In this document: in pieces, positions 1 through 9,026 of the stretch | How the letters are laid out: every line of letters begins with the position of its first letter | Numbering within the stretch: the first letter of the stretch is position 1 | Assembly: GCA_964531095.1 (NCBI GenBank) | Contig: CAZHED010000004.1 | Span: forward strand, 131,479-195,478 | Reading direction: 5' to 3' | Source of the DNA: Palsa-1150 sp964531095 | GTDB lineage: Bacteria; Myxococcota_A; Polyangia; Polyangiales; Polyangiaceae | DNA length: 64,000 nucleotides | The notes under the pieces: generated by a model | Database searches by the model: none | What the model saw: the letters and a program-made list of their open reading frames with translations, nothing else | Told to the model about the DNA's origin: nothing | Position numbers and translations under genes: made by a program

Positions 1-561
1 AGCTTCGCCGAGGGCCAAGGGGTCAGGCTTTCGTTCTTGCCGTTCATCGTCAAGGCGACCGTCGCCGCGCTGAAGAGACACCCGATGCTCAACTCGGTGC
101 TCGACGAATCGACCAACGAGCTCGTCCTGCGCAAATACTTCCACATCGGCATCGCTACGGCGACCGACGCGGGCCTCGTCGTGCCCGTGGTGAAAGACGC
201 CGACCGCAAGAGCATCCTCGAGATTGCCCGCGAGATCGAACGCCTCGCCGCGCTGGCGCGCACGGGCCAGGCGAAGCTGGACGACTTGCAGGGGTCGACG
301 TTCACGATCACGTCGCCCGGCGTTCAAGGGGGGCTCTTCGCGACGCCGATCATCAACTTCCCGGAGGTCGCCATTCTCGGGGTGCATCGAATGAAGCGCA
401 AAGCGATCGTGAAGAACGAGCAGATCGTCATCGGGGACGTGATGCTCCTGTCGCTGTCGTTCGACCACCGGATCGTCGACGGCCTTGTCGGCGCGGCGTT
501 CGCCTACGAGGTGATCGGTTACCTCGAGCAGCCGGACCGGCTGATGCTCGAGATGGCGTGA
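1..561 (+). CDS. 2-oxoacid dehydrogenase E2 (dihydrolipoyl acyltransferase), catalytic domain, 5'-truncated by the window
   Basis: The open frame runs in from the left edge, so the start, lipoyl domain and E1/E3-binding domain lie outside; about 186 residues are visible. They match the trimeric acyltransferase core of pyruvate, 2-oxoglutarate or branched-chain dehydrogenase complexes, which moves the acyl group from lipoyl-lysine to CoA. The family's C-terminal active-site motif DHRIVDG is intact near the end, with the expected catalytic His and Asp, and the FTITSPG and PIINFPEVAILGV stretches are typical of the core. Which 2-oxoacid is used cannot be told from this part. The next gene starts 55 bases after the stop on the same strand and looks unrelated. 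Confidence 0.93.
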   Translation, partial: SFAEGQGVRLSFLPFIVKATVAALKRHPMLNSVLDESTNELVLRKYFHIGIATATDAGLVVPVVKDADRKSILEIAREIERLAALARTGQAKLDDLQGSTFTITSPGVQGGLFATPIINFPEVAILGVHRMKRKAIVKNEQIVIGDVMLLSLSFDHRIVDGLVGAAFAYEVIGYLEQPDRLMLEMA

Positions 562-616
562 TATCCTCCGATCGAGGGCGCGCAGCCGCCCCCTCGATCG
601 TCCTTCCGGAACCACC

Positions 617-2635
617 GTGGCGCGCCCCCATCCCCGCTCGCGCATTGCCGAGTGCGCCGGCTTGGCGCTCGTCGTCGCATGTGTGTCCACGCGGGGCGGC
701 GGCGCTGGTGCCCTCGAACCGCGCTTCGTCGCGGTGCACAACGCGCTCGCGGCGATGGGGCTGGCGCAGGTCGGGCCGATTCACGAGGGGGTGCTGGCAG
801 AAGGTCGCGAGGCGCGAGTCGTCTTGGAGATCACCGCCGGGTGCACCACCATCGCAGCCATCGGCGGCGACGGGGTGCGCGACGTGGACGCGACGCTCTT
901 CGATTCTCACGGTCATCCGCTGGCGCACGACACGACCAGCGAACCGCAGGCGGTCTTGCGCGCGTGTTTGGAGACCGACTCGTACGTGCTCGTGGTGAAG
1001 ATCGCGTCGGGCGCTGGGCCTTGGGTCGCGGCGACCTGGCAGGGGGGTTCCGTCGGTGAGGGCTCGCCGGCAGCCGGCGCCGCGAGTCCATCGAGGGGGC
1101 GCGAGCCGAACGGAACTTGCGAGGCTCCCCTGCCGCTCGCCGGGGGGACCGTGACCGGTTCCACGGCCCACGGCGAGGCCGAGAACACCGGGTCATGCGA
1201 TCAAAACGATTCCCGCGAGCTGGTCTACGAGCTCGACGTTGGGCAGCGCGAGCGGGTGACGATCGAAGTCGAGGCGCGGTTCGACTCGGTCCTGTACGTC
1301 CGCAAAGACGACTGCACTGATCCGAACGCGGAAATCGACTGCAGCGACGACGCCCCCGATCGCACCCACTCCAAGATCGAGCGCGTTCTCGAGCCGGGCA
1401 AGTACTACGTATTCGTCGACGGATACGCGCACGACGTGGGCTCGTTCAAGATGACGGTGGCGACGACGGAGGTGCCCGCGCTCACGGACGTGTGCCGACG
1501 AGCGCCGCTGTTGGCCCTTGGGGCGCCATCGACCGGGACGACCGCCGCGATGGCGAACGATGCGCAGGCGAGCTGCGGCGGGGGCGCCGAAGGGGCGGAC
1601 GCGCCATGGCGCGTAGAGCTGCCTTCACGATCGCGGGTGCGCGTCGTCGAGCATTCCGACGACATAACGCCGGTCGTGCATCTGCGGCTCGCGTGCGCCG
1701 ACGAGCAGAGCGAAGTCGCCTGCGGCGAAGCGGCGGCGTCGGCGGGCGATGCCGTCGTGACCGGCATATTCGACCCAGGGACATACACGGCCTTCGCCGA
1801 CGCGCATGATCGCGACGCCGCCGGACGCTACTCGCTTCAGCTGGAGTTGGCGCCACCGGCCGGCAGCGGGACGCCGGGCGACGCCTGCGGCGACGCCATC
1901 CTGCTCGGCACCGGCCCCACGGTTTCAGGCGACACCTTCGACGCGCGCGACGACGTTGCGGGAAGCTGCGGCGGAGCCTCTGCGCCAGACGTCATCTACC
2001 GCGTCGACGTAGCGCGGCGATCGCGCTTCCTGGCGGGCCTGCAGGCACAAGAAGCGCCGCACGTCCTGGTGGCTTGGCGTCGGTGCGGAGATCGTACGAC
2101 CGAGATCGCCTGCGGGCACGACATCGACGAGGTCCTCGCCCCGGGCACCTATTTCATCGGTGTGGACGGTGCGTCGGAAGACTCTCTCGGGCGCTTCACG
2201 CTCGCCTGGTCGATGAAGGACCTGACAGCCCAGGCAGGGTCGTGCCTAGCGGCGCCGACCCTCGTCGATGGGGGGACGATCGCGGGAACGACCGTCGGCG
2301 CGGGCGACAAGTTCGCCGTCTCGTGCGCGGGCGAAGACGGAACGGCGAGCGGCCCCGACCGCGTGTACAAGGTGGCCGTTCCCAGGCGAACGCACGTGCA
2401 CATCGAGCTCGAGAGTTCGTCGTTCGAGGCTGCGATCGCTCTGCGCAAGAGCTGCGGCGATGCGTCGGGCGGGGCCAGCGCCGCGGAGCTCGTCTGCGAG
2501 GCGTCGGACACCGACGGGGGACAGCCCACGATCCTCGATCGAGTGCTGGAGGCGGGAACGTATTGGGTCGTGGTCGATGGGAAGACGCCGAACGACCAGG
2601 GCTCGTTCACCCTTCGGTACCGGACGGCGCAATGA
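617..2635 (+). CDS. Secreted protein with four PPC-like beta-sandwich repeats
   Basis: 672 residues from a GTG start. The N-terminus has basic residues and a short hydrophobic run ending in small residues, consistent with export. After about 150 residues come four tandem units of about 110-120 residues. Each begins with a Cys in a C-x-A-like context, has a central C-x(8-15)-C pair, and ends with a conserved pattern: a 'D-x-V-L-x-P-G-T/K-Y' turn, then 'V-D-G' and 'GxFTL'. This resembles bacterial pre-peptidase C-terminal (PPC) domains, common in myxobacterial secreted proteins. No catalytic domain is visible, so an adhesive or binding role is only an inference. Its 3' end overlaps the convergent gene at 2607-3071 by 29 bases. 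Confidence 0.75.
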   Translation: MARPHPRSRIAECAGLALVVACVSTRGGGAGALEPRFVAVHNALAAMGLAQVGPIHEGVLAEGREARVVLEITAGCTTIAAIGGDGVRDVDATLFDSHGHPLAHDTTSEPQAVLRACLETDSYVLVVKIASGAGPWVAATWQGGSVGEGSPAAGAASPSRGREPNGTCEAPLPLAGGTVTGSTAHGEAENTGSCDQNDSRELVYELDVGQRERVTIEVEARFDSVLYVRKDDCTDPNAEIDCSDDAPDRTHSKIERVLEPGKYYVFVDGYAHDVGSFKMTVATTEVPALTDVCRRAPLLALGAPSTGTTAAMANDAQASCGGGAEGADAPWRVELPSRSRVRVVEHSDDITPVVHLRLACADEQSEVACGEAAASAGDAVVTGIFDPGTYTAFADAHDRDAAGRYSLQLELAPPAGSGTPGDACGDAILLGTGPTVSGDTFDARDDVAGSCGGASAPDVIYRVDVARRSRFLAGLQAQEAPHVLVAWRRCGDRTTEIACGHDIDEVLAPGTYFIGVDGASEDSLGRFTLAWSMKDLTAQAGSCLAAPTLVDGGTIAGTTVGAGDKFAVSCAGEDGTASGPDRVYKVAVPRRTHVHIELESSSFEAAIALRKSCGDASGGASAAELVCEASDTDGGQPTILDRVLEAGTYWVVVDGKTPNDQGSFTLRYRTAQ

Positions 2636-3071
2636 GTCCTTCGCGAACCAGCTCGTCGAGCACGGCAATCGCGTCTTTTGGCGCGAGGCCGCTTTGCTCG
2701 CAAATCGTCGCCACCGAATCGCGGCCATTGACCCAAAGAAGAACCGCGCGCGCCCGTGGGGAGAGATCGAACCAGTCGAGATCGCCGATCGCCACGGCCA
2801 ACTCGGGGATCGCGTCGGCGCGCATCGGGGTCGGTCGAGGGGAAGACAGCGGAGGGAGGTCGGTGGGGTACCGCGGCAAGCCCGCGGGCGGCGGCATGGT
2901 CGCCGGCAATGGGGGAGGGGGGGCGCCTTCGGTCAGGCGAATGCTGGAGTCGGCGTTGCGCGCGAACTCCTCGGGGTCAAACGGGGGCCGGACGGTGACG
3001 GGTTCGCTGCGGGGTTCCGGCACCCACATCGGCGAGGTGTCCGCCCGCGGTCTTTTGCGTTGCTCGTTCAC
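2607..3071 (-). CDS. Small protein with Pro-rich N-terminus and C-terminal winged-helix-like module
   Basis: About 154 residues from GTG 3071; an upstream start at 3233 would run into the divergent mutY start region, and a downstream ATG at 3029 is also possible. The first half is Pro/Arg-rich and carries PPFDPEEFAR. The last 55 residues form a compact predicted helical unit: a 'LSP-R-A-x-V-L-x-W-V-N-G' helix, an 'S-V-A-T-I-C-E-Q-S-G-L' helix and a 'D-A-I-A-V-L-D-E-L-V' recognition-like helix. The same unit and the PPFD-x-E-x-FAR motif recur in the protein at 10306-11157, and the unit alone in the J-domain protein at 13101-14612. I do not recognise a named family; a protein-interaction or DNA-binding role is an inference. 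Confidence 0.65.
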   Translation of the reverse strand: MNEQRKRPRADTSPMWVPEPRSEPVTVRPPFDPEEFARNADSSIRLTEGAPPPPLPATMPPPAGLPRYPTDLPPLSSPRPTPMRADAIPELAVAIGDLDWFDLSPRARAVLLWVNGRDSVATICEQSGLAPKDAIAVLDELVREGLIAPSGTEG

Positions 3072-3236
3072 ACGCAAAGAGTAGGGGACGACGGCCCCGC
3101 GGGCTAGAGCGCCGCTCGCCACCCCCGACACCGCGGCCTTGCGATGCAGCCTAAAACCTTGAAATCCTAGTTCCGCCAAAATGTGGCGCTCGAGAGGCCC
3201 CGGGACTGGGCGTGTTAAGGTCCGACGGTTCAATTC

Positions 3237-4307
3237 ATGGTCGACGAAGCGATGCGGCGCGGTTTACTCGACTGGTACGCGCGGACCTGCCGGGACTTGC
3301 CGTGGCGCCGGGTTCGCGACCCATACGCGATCTGGGTCAGCGAGACGATGCTCCAGCAGACCCGCGTCCAAACCGTTCTACCGTACTACGAGCGGTTCTT
3401 GCGAGAGCTTCCCACCATCCGCGCTCTGGCCGAAGCGCCGGAGGAACGCGTCCTCGCCCTATGGAGTGGGCTCGGTTACTACCGGCGGGCGCGCATGCTT
3501 CAAGCCGCGGCCAAGCGCGTGACCGCCGCGCACGGGGGGCGAATTCCCGAGGAGCCGGCGGAGCTACGAGGCCTCGAAGGCGTAGGCGCCTACACCGCCG
3601 GGGCGATTGCCAGCATCGCGTTCGGACGTCGAGCAGCGCTGGTGGACGGAAACGTGGCGCGTGTTCTTGCCCGGCTGTTCGCCGTCGAGGACGACATCAA
3701 GAGCACGCGAGGCCGCGCGCGGATTTGGAAGCTCGCCGAAGAGCAAGTGGCAGCGGCGGAAGGCGAACCCGGAGACTGGAATCAGGCCTTGATGGAGCTC
3801 GGCGCGACGGTGTGTGCCCCTCGCGATGCGCGCTGCGACGTTTGCCCGGTGCGCGCGCATTGCTTGGCCCATGCCCGCGGACTCGTCGCCACGCTCCCGC
3901 GCAGTAAGGGCAAGCGAGCTTCGCTGGCCGTTCGTCGCGTGGCCGTCGTTCTGGCCTCGAGGCGTTGCGTGCTCCTGGCCCGACGTCGCAGAGAGTCTCT
4001 TTTCGGTGGCCTCTGGGAGCCTCCGAGCTGCGAGGGCGATCTGACCTCCCTCGCTGCCCTACTGGGTATCGACCCGCAGCTCCTCGAGCGCGCGGGCGAG
4101 GTGGTACATGTCCTGTCGCATCGGCGGATGCATGTGGAAGTCGCGCGCGGCGCTCTCCCTCGTCGCAGAAGCTGGGCCTCCCCGGGCCCTGACTACGATG
4201 CGATCGAGCCGGTTGCGCTCAAGGACCTACCGGCGCGCGCACATTCGACCTTGGCTCGCAAAGTCCTCATTGTGGCCAATACGGCCCTGCGCGGTTTACC
4301 CTGGTAG
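3237..4307 (+). CDS. mutY: A/G-specific adenine DNA glycosylase MutY
   Basis: 356 residues, normal for the family. MutY removes adenine paired with 8-oxoguanine in base excision repair. The N-terminal helical domain has the catalytic Glu (E36 in SETMLQQT), the helix-hairpin-helix LEGVGAYTAG, and the catalytic Asp D137 in VDGNV. The [4Fe-4S] loop is complete: C193, C200, C203 and C209 with spacing C-x6-C-x2-C-x5-C. The C-terminal 140 residues fit the NUDIX-like domain that reads 8-oxoG. No good ribosome binding site precedes the ATG; the in-frame ATG five codons later is an alternative. The response regulator gene begins two bases after the stop, suggesting co-transcription. Confidence 0.96.
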   Translation: MVDEAMRRGLLDWYARTCRDLPWRRVRDPYAIWVSETMLQQTRVQTVLPYYERFLRELPTIRALAEAPEERVLALWSGLGYYRRARMLQAAAKRVTAAHGGRIPEEPAELRGLEGVGAYTAGAIASIAFGRRAALVDGNVARVLARLFAVEDDIKSTRGRARIWKLAEEQVAAAEGEPGDWNQALMELGATVCAPRDARCDVCPVRAHCLAHARGLVATLPRSKGKRASLAVRRVAVVLASRRCVLLARRRRESLFGGLWEPPSCEGDLTSLAALLGIDPQLLERAGEVVHVLSHRRMHVEVARGALPRRRSWASPGPDYDAIEPVALKDLPARAHSTLARKVLIVANTALRGLPW

Positions 4308-4309
4308 GA

Positions 4310-5842
4310 GTGACCGCCTCCAGCACCGGCCAAGGCCAAGTGCAAACGCTGAGCGCAGCGCCACCGCCGCTCTCGGGCGACGCCGGCGCTGTGCACGTGC
4401 TGATCGTCGACGACGAGCCGGCGCTTCGCCGCAGCGTGGCCCGCGTTCTCGAGACGCGTGGAATGAAGGTGGGCGTCGCGGACGATGGCCGCGCGGCCCT
4501 CGAGTACATGGAGCGGACGCCGCCCGACGTCGCGCTGGTTGACATGATGATGCCCGGCCTGGGCGGTCTCGAGCTGCTTGCCCGCGTAAAAGAGGCGGAC
4601 ATACCTGTCGAGATCATTTTGATGACGGCGTTCGCCGACGTCGACGCGGCGGTGGCCGCGATGAAGGCGGGCGCCTACCACTTCTTGACCAAGCCGTTTC
4701 ACTCGAATGACGCGGTGGCGCACGCGGTCGTCAAGGCGTCGGAGCACCGGCGCCTCGCCGATCGAGCGAAGGAGCTCGAGCAGGCCCTCCTGTCGAAGGA
4801 GCGCTTTGGGGAGATCATCGGCGCCTCGCCACGGATGCTCGAAGTCTTTCGGCTCATCGGAGGCGTGGCGCCGACGTCGTCGACGGTGCTTATTCTCGGC
4901 GAGAGCGGCACGGGCAAAGAGCTCGTCGCGCGGGCCATTCACCAGATGAGCCCCCGGTCGAAGAAGTCGTTCGTTGCCGTGAACTGCGGGGCGATCCCGA
5001 AAGAGCTGGTCGAGTCGGAGCTGTTCGGTCACGTGCGCGGCGCCTTCACGGGAGCCCAGAGCTCACGCGCAGGTCTCTTCGAGACGGCGGACGGCGGGAC
5101 GATTTTGCTCGACGAGGTCGGGGATCTTCCGCTCGCCGCACAGGTGAAGCTCCTTCGCGTGCTGCAAGACGGAGAGATCAAGCGCGTCGGCGCCGACGAG
5201 ACGCGCACCGTAGACGTTCGTGTCCTCGCCGCGACGAACGTGGACCTCATGACCCGCATTCAGGCCAGCCAGTTTCGACGCGACCTTTACTACCGGCTGA
5301 ACGTGATCGCCATCGAGCTGCCGCCGCTGCGAGAGCGGGGGGACGACGTACTTCTTCTCGCCAGCCATTACTTACAGAAGTTCGGTCGGAGCATGCAGCG
5401 CGAGCCAAAGCACCTCGCATCCGACGCGGTGCGGGCTCTGCGCGACTACGAATGGCCGGGGAACGTGCGAGAGCTCGAGCACGCGATCGAGCACGCAATG
5501 GTGCTTTCACAAAAGGACATCATCTGCGCCTCCGACTTGCCTTTCGTTCGCCCTTCGGGCACCTTCCGCGAAGCGGGCGCCGCGACCGCCGCGCCGGACC
5601 GCTTGGCTGGGCGGGCGCTGGAAAGAGGCCGCGACGGCAGCCCGCCCGGGGCGATGCTTGCCGAGCTGGCCGAGCTGCCGTATGCGGAGGCCAAGCGGCG
5701 GCTCGTGGCGCTTTTTGACGAGACGTACACGGGCGAAGTCTTGCGCCGAACGAGTGGAAACATGTCGGAAGCGGCGCGCCGTGCAGGGCTCGATCGGTCC
5801 AATTTCCGGCGCCTGCTGAAGCGGCACAAAGCGGACGAGTGA
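4310..5842 (+). CDS. NtrC-family sigma-54 response regulator
   Basis: 510 residues. The receiver domain (about 27-145) has the acidic pair D34/D35, phospho-acceptor D78 and Lys128. The AAA+ sigma-54 activation domain follows: Walker A GESGTGKE at 197-204, the sigma-54-contacting GAFTGA loop at 244-249, and Walker B in 'TILLDEVG'. The C-terminus has a Fis-type HTH (NMSEAARRAGLDRSNFRRLL). It therefore activates RpoN-dependent promoters after phosphorylation by a sensor kinase; no kinase gene is adjacent. The GTG at 4310 lies so close to the mutY stop that the AGGAG at 4304-4308 is nearly adjacent to it, so translation may be coupled or a start a few codons later may be used. Confidence 0.94.
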   Translation: MTASSTGQGQVQTLSAAPPPLSGDAGAVHVLIVDDEPALRRSVARVLETRGMKVGVADDGRAALEYMERTPPDVALVDMMMPGLGGLELLARVKEADIPVEIILMTAFADVDAAVAAMKAGAYHFLTKPFHSNDAVAHAVVKASEHRRLADRAKELEQALLSKERFGEIIGASPRMLEVFRLIGGVAPTSSTVLILGESGTGKELVARAIHQMSPRSKKSFVAVNCGAIPKELVESELFGHVRGAFTGAQSSRAGLFETADGGTILLDEVGDLPLAAQVKLLRVLQDGEIKRVGADETRTVDVRVLAATNVDLMTRIQASQFRRDLYYRLNVIAIELPPLRERGDDVLLLASHYLQKFGRSMQREPKHLASDAVRALRDYEWPGNVRELEHAIEHAMVLSQKDIICASDLPFVRPSGTFREAGAATAAPDRLAGRALERGRDGSPPGAMLAELAELPYAEAKRRLVALFDETYTGEVLRRTSGNMSEAARRAGLDRSNFRRLLKRHKADE

Positions 5843-5921
5843 AGCGCCCGAACGACGGCGCACGGTCCAAGACGACGGGTGACCAGGAAGGCGTTGCGGC
5901 GCTATAACGTCGCGCCTGGAC

Positions 5922-7388
5922 ATGCTCCGCCAATGGCGCCTGCCGCTTGTCATCGTTGCGGCGCTTGCACCGGTCGCACCCGCCGCGCTCGCCGCCGACG
6001 AACCGTCCGCCACCGAGTCCTCGCCGGCCCCCGCGATCGACGGCGGGAGCCTCTCGTTCGACGAGCCATCAGTCCCCACCGCGACCATTCGCCCGCACCA
6101 GAATACGCTCGCGGAGTGCCTCGCGCTCGCCGACCGCAACTTCCCCAATCTATGGGCCGCACGCGCGCGGCTCGCGTACACGCACGCGCAGCTCGAAGAG
6201 GCGCGGTGGACGCCCTGGTTCCAGTGGTCGGCGCAGTCGACGTTCGGCGTTCTCCCGCCGCTGCTCGGAACTGTGTTGTACCCCCAAAGTACCCTCTTTT
6301 CGCGCAACATCACCACGCTCGGCAACTTGGAGCCGTTCTTCGGGTTCGCGATCAACGGCCTCGTGCCTCTCTATACGTTCGGGAAGATCGAGACCGCCCT
6401 CGAGGCGGCGGAAGCGAACGTGAGGGTGTCCGAATGGGACATGGAGAAGTGGCGCCAGCAAACGCGCATGGACGTTCGCCGCGCCTATTACGGATTGCAG
6501 CTCGCGCGGGACGCGAAATACGTCATCGACGACGCCCTGGGAAGGCTCGACAAGGGGATCCAGGGCATTAGAGACAGGATCGCCAGGGGCGACGCGAACG
6601 TGGGCGATGTCGACCGCTTGCGTTTGGAAACCTTCCGGCAGGAAATCACCGCGCAGTCGTTGCAAGCGCCCAAGAGCGAAGCCTACGCGCTCGCGGCCCT
6701 TCGCTTCATGACGGGCGTTCAGACGAACTTCGATATCGTCGACGAACCGCTGAAGCTCCCGGACAGGCCGCTGGTGTCGATCGTGCAGTACCTCGAGGCG
6801 GCGCGCGTTCTGCGGCCGGACGTCAACATGGCGCGCGCGGGCGTCGTCGCGCGAAAGCGGCTGGTGGAGTACAACCGGGCAAAGCTGTTCCCGGACCTGG
6901 GGCTGGGTCTGGGCGCCGACTTCCTATCGACGCCCAGCGCCGTTCCGCAGCAGAATGCCTGGGCGAGCGACCCCTTCAACCATTTCTACTATTACTTCGG
7001 CTTCGGGCTGCGCTGGAGTCTCGACCTTTTGCCGCAGGCCGCAAGGACGCAGCAGGCGGAGGCGCAGCTCGAGGAGACGCGGGCGCTCGAACGGCTCGCG
7101 TTCGGAAACGCGATGTACGAAGTAGAAAAGGCGTACGCCGACGCGGTCGAAGCGAAGACGCGCGTCGAGACGTGGGACAAAGCGGAGCACGACACGAAGG
7201 AATGGATCTCGATCGTGCAAGACCATATCGATCTGGGAACGTGGGACGAGCGCGCTCTGATGGAGCCGCTTCGTGCCTACGGCAACGCGCGGGTCCAGCA
7301 CCTGTATGCCCTCATGGACTACAACGTCGCAATGAGCAACCTCGCGCTCGCGAGCGGCTGGGACAGCGCGGCTCCCAGCGGAACTTGA
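5922..7388 (+). CDS. TolC-family outer membrane efflux protein
   Basis: 488 residues with a clear signal peptide (MLRQWRLPLVIVAALA, cleavage after the ALAA region). The mature part has the two internally related halves of outer membrane efflux proteins: long helices with Ala/Arg/Glu heptads (for example LAYTHAQLEEARW and RQQTRMDVRRAYYGLQLA) and amphipathic strands such as 'YYYFGFGLRWSLDL'. Such proteins trimerise into a periplasm-spanning channel that works with an inner membrane pump and an adaptor. No adaptor or pump gene lies nearby. The gene converges on a second TolC-like gene four bases away; the two proteins are only distantly alike, so this is not a recent tandem copy. Confidence 0.85.
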   Translation: MLRQWRLPLVIVAALAPVAPAALAADEPSATESSPAPAIDGGSLSFDEPSVPTATIRPHQNTLAECLALADRNFPNLWAARARLAYTHAQLEEARWTPWFQWSAQSTFGVLPPLLGTVLYPQSTLFSRNITTLGNLEPFFGFAINGLVPLYTFGKIETALEAAEANVRVSEWDMEKWRQQTRMDVRRAYYGLQLARDAKYVIDDALGRLDKGIQGIRDRIARGDANVGDVDRLRLETFRQEITAQSLQAPKSEAYALAALRFMTGVQTNFDIVDEPLKLPDRPLVSIVQYLEAARVLRPDVNMARAGVVARKRLVEYNRAKLFPDLGLGLGADFLSTPSAVPQQNAWASDPFNHFYYYFGFGLRWSLDLLPQAARTQQAEAQLEETRALERLAFGNAMYEVEKAYADAVEAKTRVETWDKAEHDTKEWISIVQDHIDLGTWDERALMEPLRAYGNARVQHLYALMDYNVAMSNLALASGWDSAAPSGT

Positions 7389-7392
7389 GACG

Positions 7393-8793
7393 TCACCAGG
7401 GGCAAGTCGCGAGCAGCATCACGGCGAGGATCCGAGCCTGGACCACCCCGAAGTCTTTCAGCGCCAGGTTCAGCTCGGCTTGGCGGTGCGCCTCGGACGC
7501 AGTCACGAGCTCGAGGCTGGTCCCCTGACCGGCCATGTACGCCGTCTGTGTCATCTGGTCGTTCTGGAAGGCAAGGTCGCGCTGACCGCGGGCCACCCGG
7601 TCCGATGTCTCGGCGACGATGAGCTGGCGCTGCGCTTGCTCGACCTGGATCACGGCCTGCCGCCGAAGGGCTTCGAGTTGTTGCGCGGCGATGTCTTCGG
7701 CCGCTCGCGCATTTCGCAGTTGGCCATTGCGCGCGCCGCCGTCCCAGAATGGCACCGAGAGGATTCCCTGGATGTTCCAGGTCGGGTTGGGGTAGCCCGA
7801 AATGGGGTTCGAAGTGGCCGCGAGCGTGCTTTGGGCCGTGAGGGTCGGCAGGAACTGGTAGTAGACGTTGCGCAGGTTGCGCTTCGCGACGTCGACTTTC
7901 GTTCGCGCCGCGGCGATGTCGGCGCGATCGTCAAGCCGCTGCACCGTGCGACAAGAGGTCAGCGTGCTCTCCGCGAGGCCGTTGATGTTGACGTCGGGAG
8001 CGACGCCGGTCTCTTCGGGAATGCCTAGGGCGAGCCCGAGCGCTTCGCGCGCCTGGCGCAGCGACTCGTCACCGGTCACGAGCGTCGCGCGCGCATTGGC
8101 GGCGTTTTGATCGGCGCGAACGACGTCCAGGCCGTTGGCCGCTCCCAGCGCCTGTTTGCGCCTGGTGATCTCGAGCTGCTCGAGGGCGACCTTGAGGCCC
8201 ACTCGGTTGATCTCGGCCCCGCGCTCGGCGGTGACGACGGCGACAATCTGGTTGGCCATCGACAGAGAGAGGGTGCGCTTCTGGTCCTCGACCGAGAGCT
8301 TGGCGCCGTTGACGTTGAGCTCGTCGATGCTGATCTGGTCGAAGGCCTGCGCGTTGATCAGCGCCTGCTGGGCTTGAATGTAGCCATTGAGGTTGTCGGG
8401 GAGGGGTATGCGCTGCGAGCTGGCGGAGAGCCCCAGCTGGGGGGCGACCGCAATGGCGTTGGTCAAGAGCTGGTGGGTGTACGTCCCGGTGCCGTTGATC
8501 GTCGGCAAGTACGCCGAGAGCGCGATGCGCGTCTGCGCCTCCGCTTGCACCACCTCGTCGACCGCGATCCGCAAATCGGTCGACCGCGCGCGCAAGTAGG
8601 CAACGGCTTCAGCCCATGACGAAAGAACCCGCTTCGGCGGCGGGACGGGCGCCAGCATCGGGTCGTCGACGTTGGGGGGCGGTGGCAACGACAACGTAGC
8701 CGCAGGCGCCGGTGGCGGCTGCGCTGCTGCGGTGTGAGCCGTCGAGGCCGAGAGGAGTGCGAGGAAGGAGAGGACGATCGGGGCCTTGTGCAT
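7393..8793 (-). CDS. TolC-family outer membrane efflux protein (second, convergent copy)
   Basis: 466 residues with a signal peptide (MHKAPIVLSFLALLSASTAHTAAAQ) followed by a Pro-rich segment of about 30 residues. The body has the TolC repeat architecture: paired helical hairpins such as 'RIAVDEVVQAEAQTRIALSAYLPTI' (first part) and a matching second-half repeat around 'AAARTKVDVAKRNLRN', each leading into a strand pair ('FLPTLTAQSTL', 'WNIQGILSVPFWDGG'). This is the normal pattern for an export channel subunit. It converges with the other TolC-like gene at 5922-7388. The region upstream to 9026 has no further gene, so it is probably transcribed alone. The pump partner is unknown. Confidence 0.88.
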   Translation of the reverse strand: MHKAPIVLSFLALLSASTAHTAAAQPPPAPAATLSLPPPPNVDDPMLAPVPPPKRVLSSWAEAVAYLRARSTDLRIAVDEVVQAEAQTRIALSAYLPTINGTGTYTHQLLTNAIAVAPQLGLSASSQRIPLPDNLNGYIQAQQALINAQAFDQISIDELNVNGAKLSVEDQKRTLSLSMANQIVAVVTAERGAEINRVGLKVALEQLEITRRKQALGAANGLDVVRADQNAANARATLVTGDESLRQAREALGLALGIPEETGVAPDVNINGLAESTLTSCRTVQRLDDRADIAAARTKVDVAKRNLRNVYYQFLPTLTAQSTLAATSNPISGYPNPTWNIQGILSVPFWDGGARNGQLRNARAAEDIAAQQLEALRRQAVIQVEQAQRQLIVAETSDRVARGQRDLAFQNDQMTQTAYMAGQGTSLELVTASEAHRQAELNLALKDFGVVQARILAVMLLATCPW

Positions 8794-9026
8794 TTCTGGG
8801 AGGCCCTTCTATAGCCTCCCACTCGCGAAACGCGCGCGGGGCGGGTCGCCGCGATGCCTTCGGTGCGCAGAAGCCGGCGGCTGAAGCATGCGCCCGACGG
8901 ATTGACCTCTAGCGACGGCAAGCCGGCGAAGCCGGCCGCCTTCCCGCCTCGGCCCATCTTCCAAGGCCACAAAATTCGCAACGAAACACCGGAAATCCCA
9001 GGTGACGAATCCGGTAGGCGCCGCGT

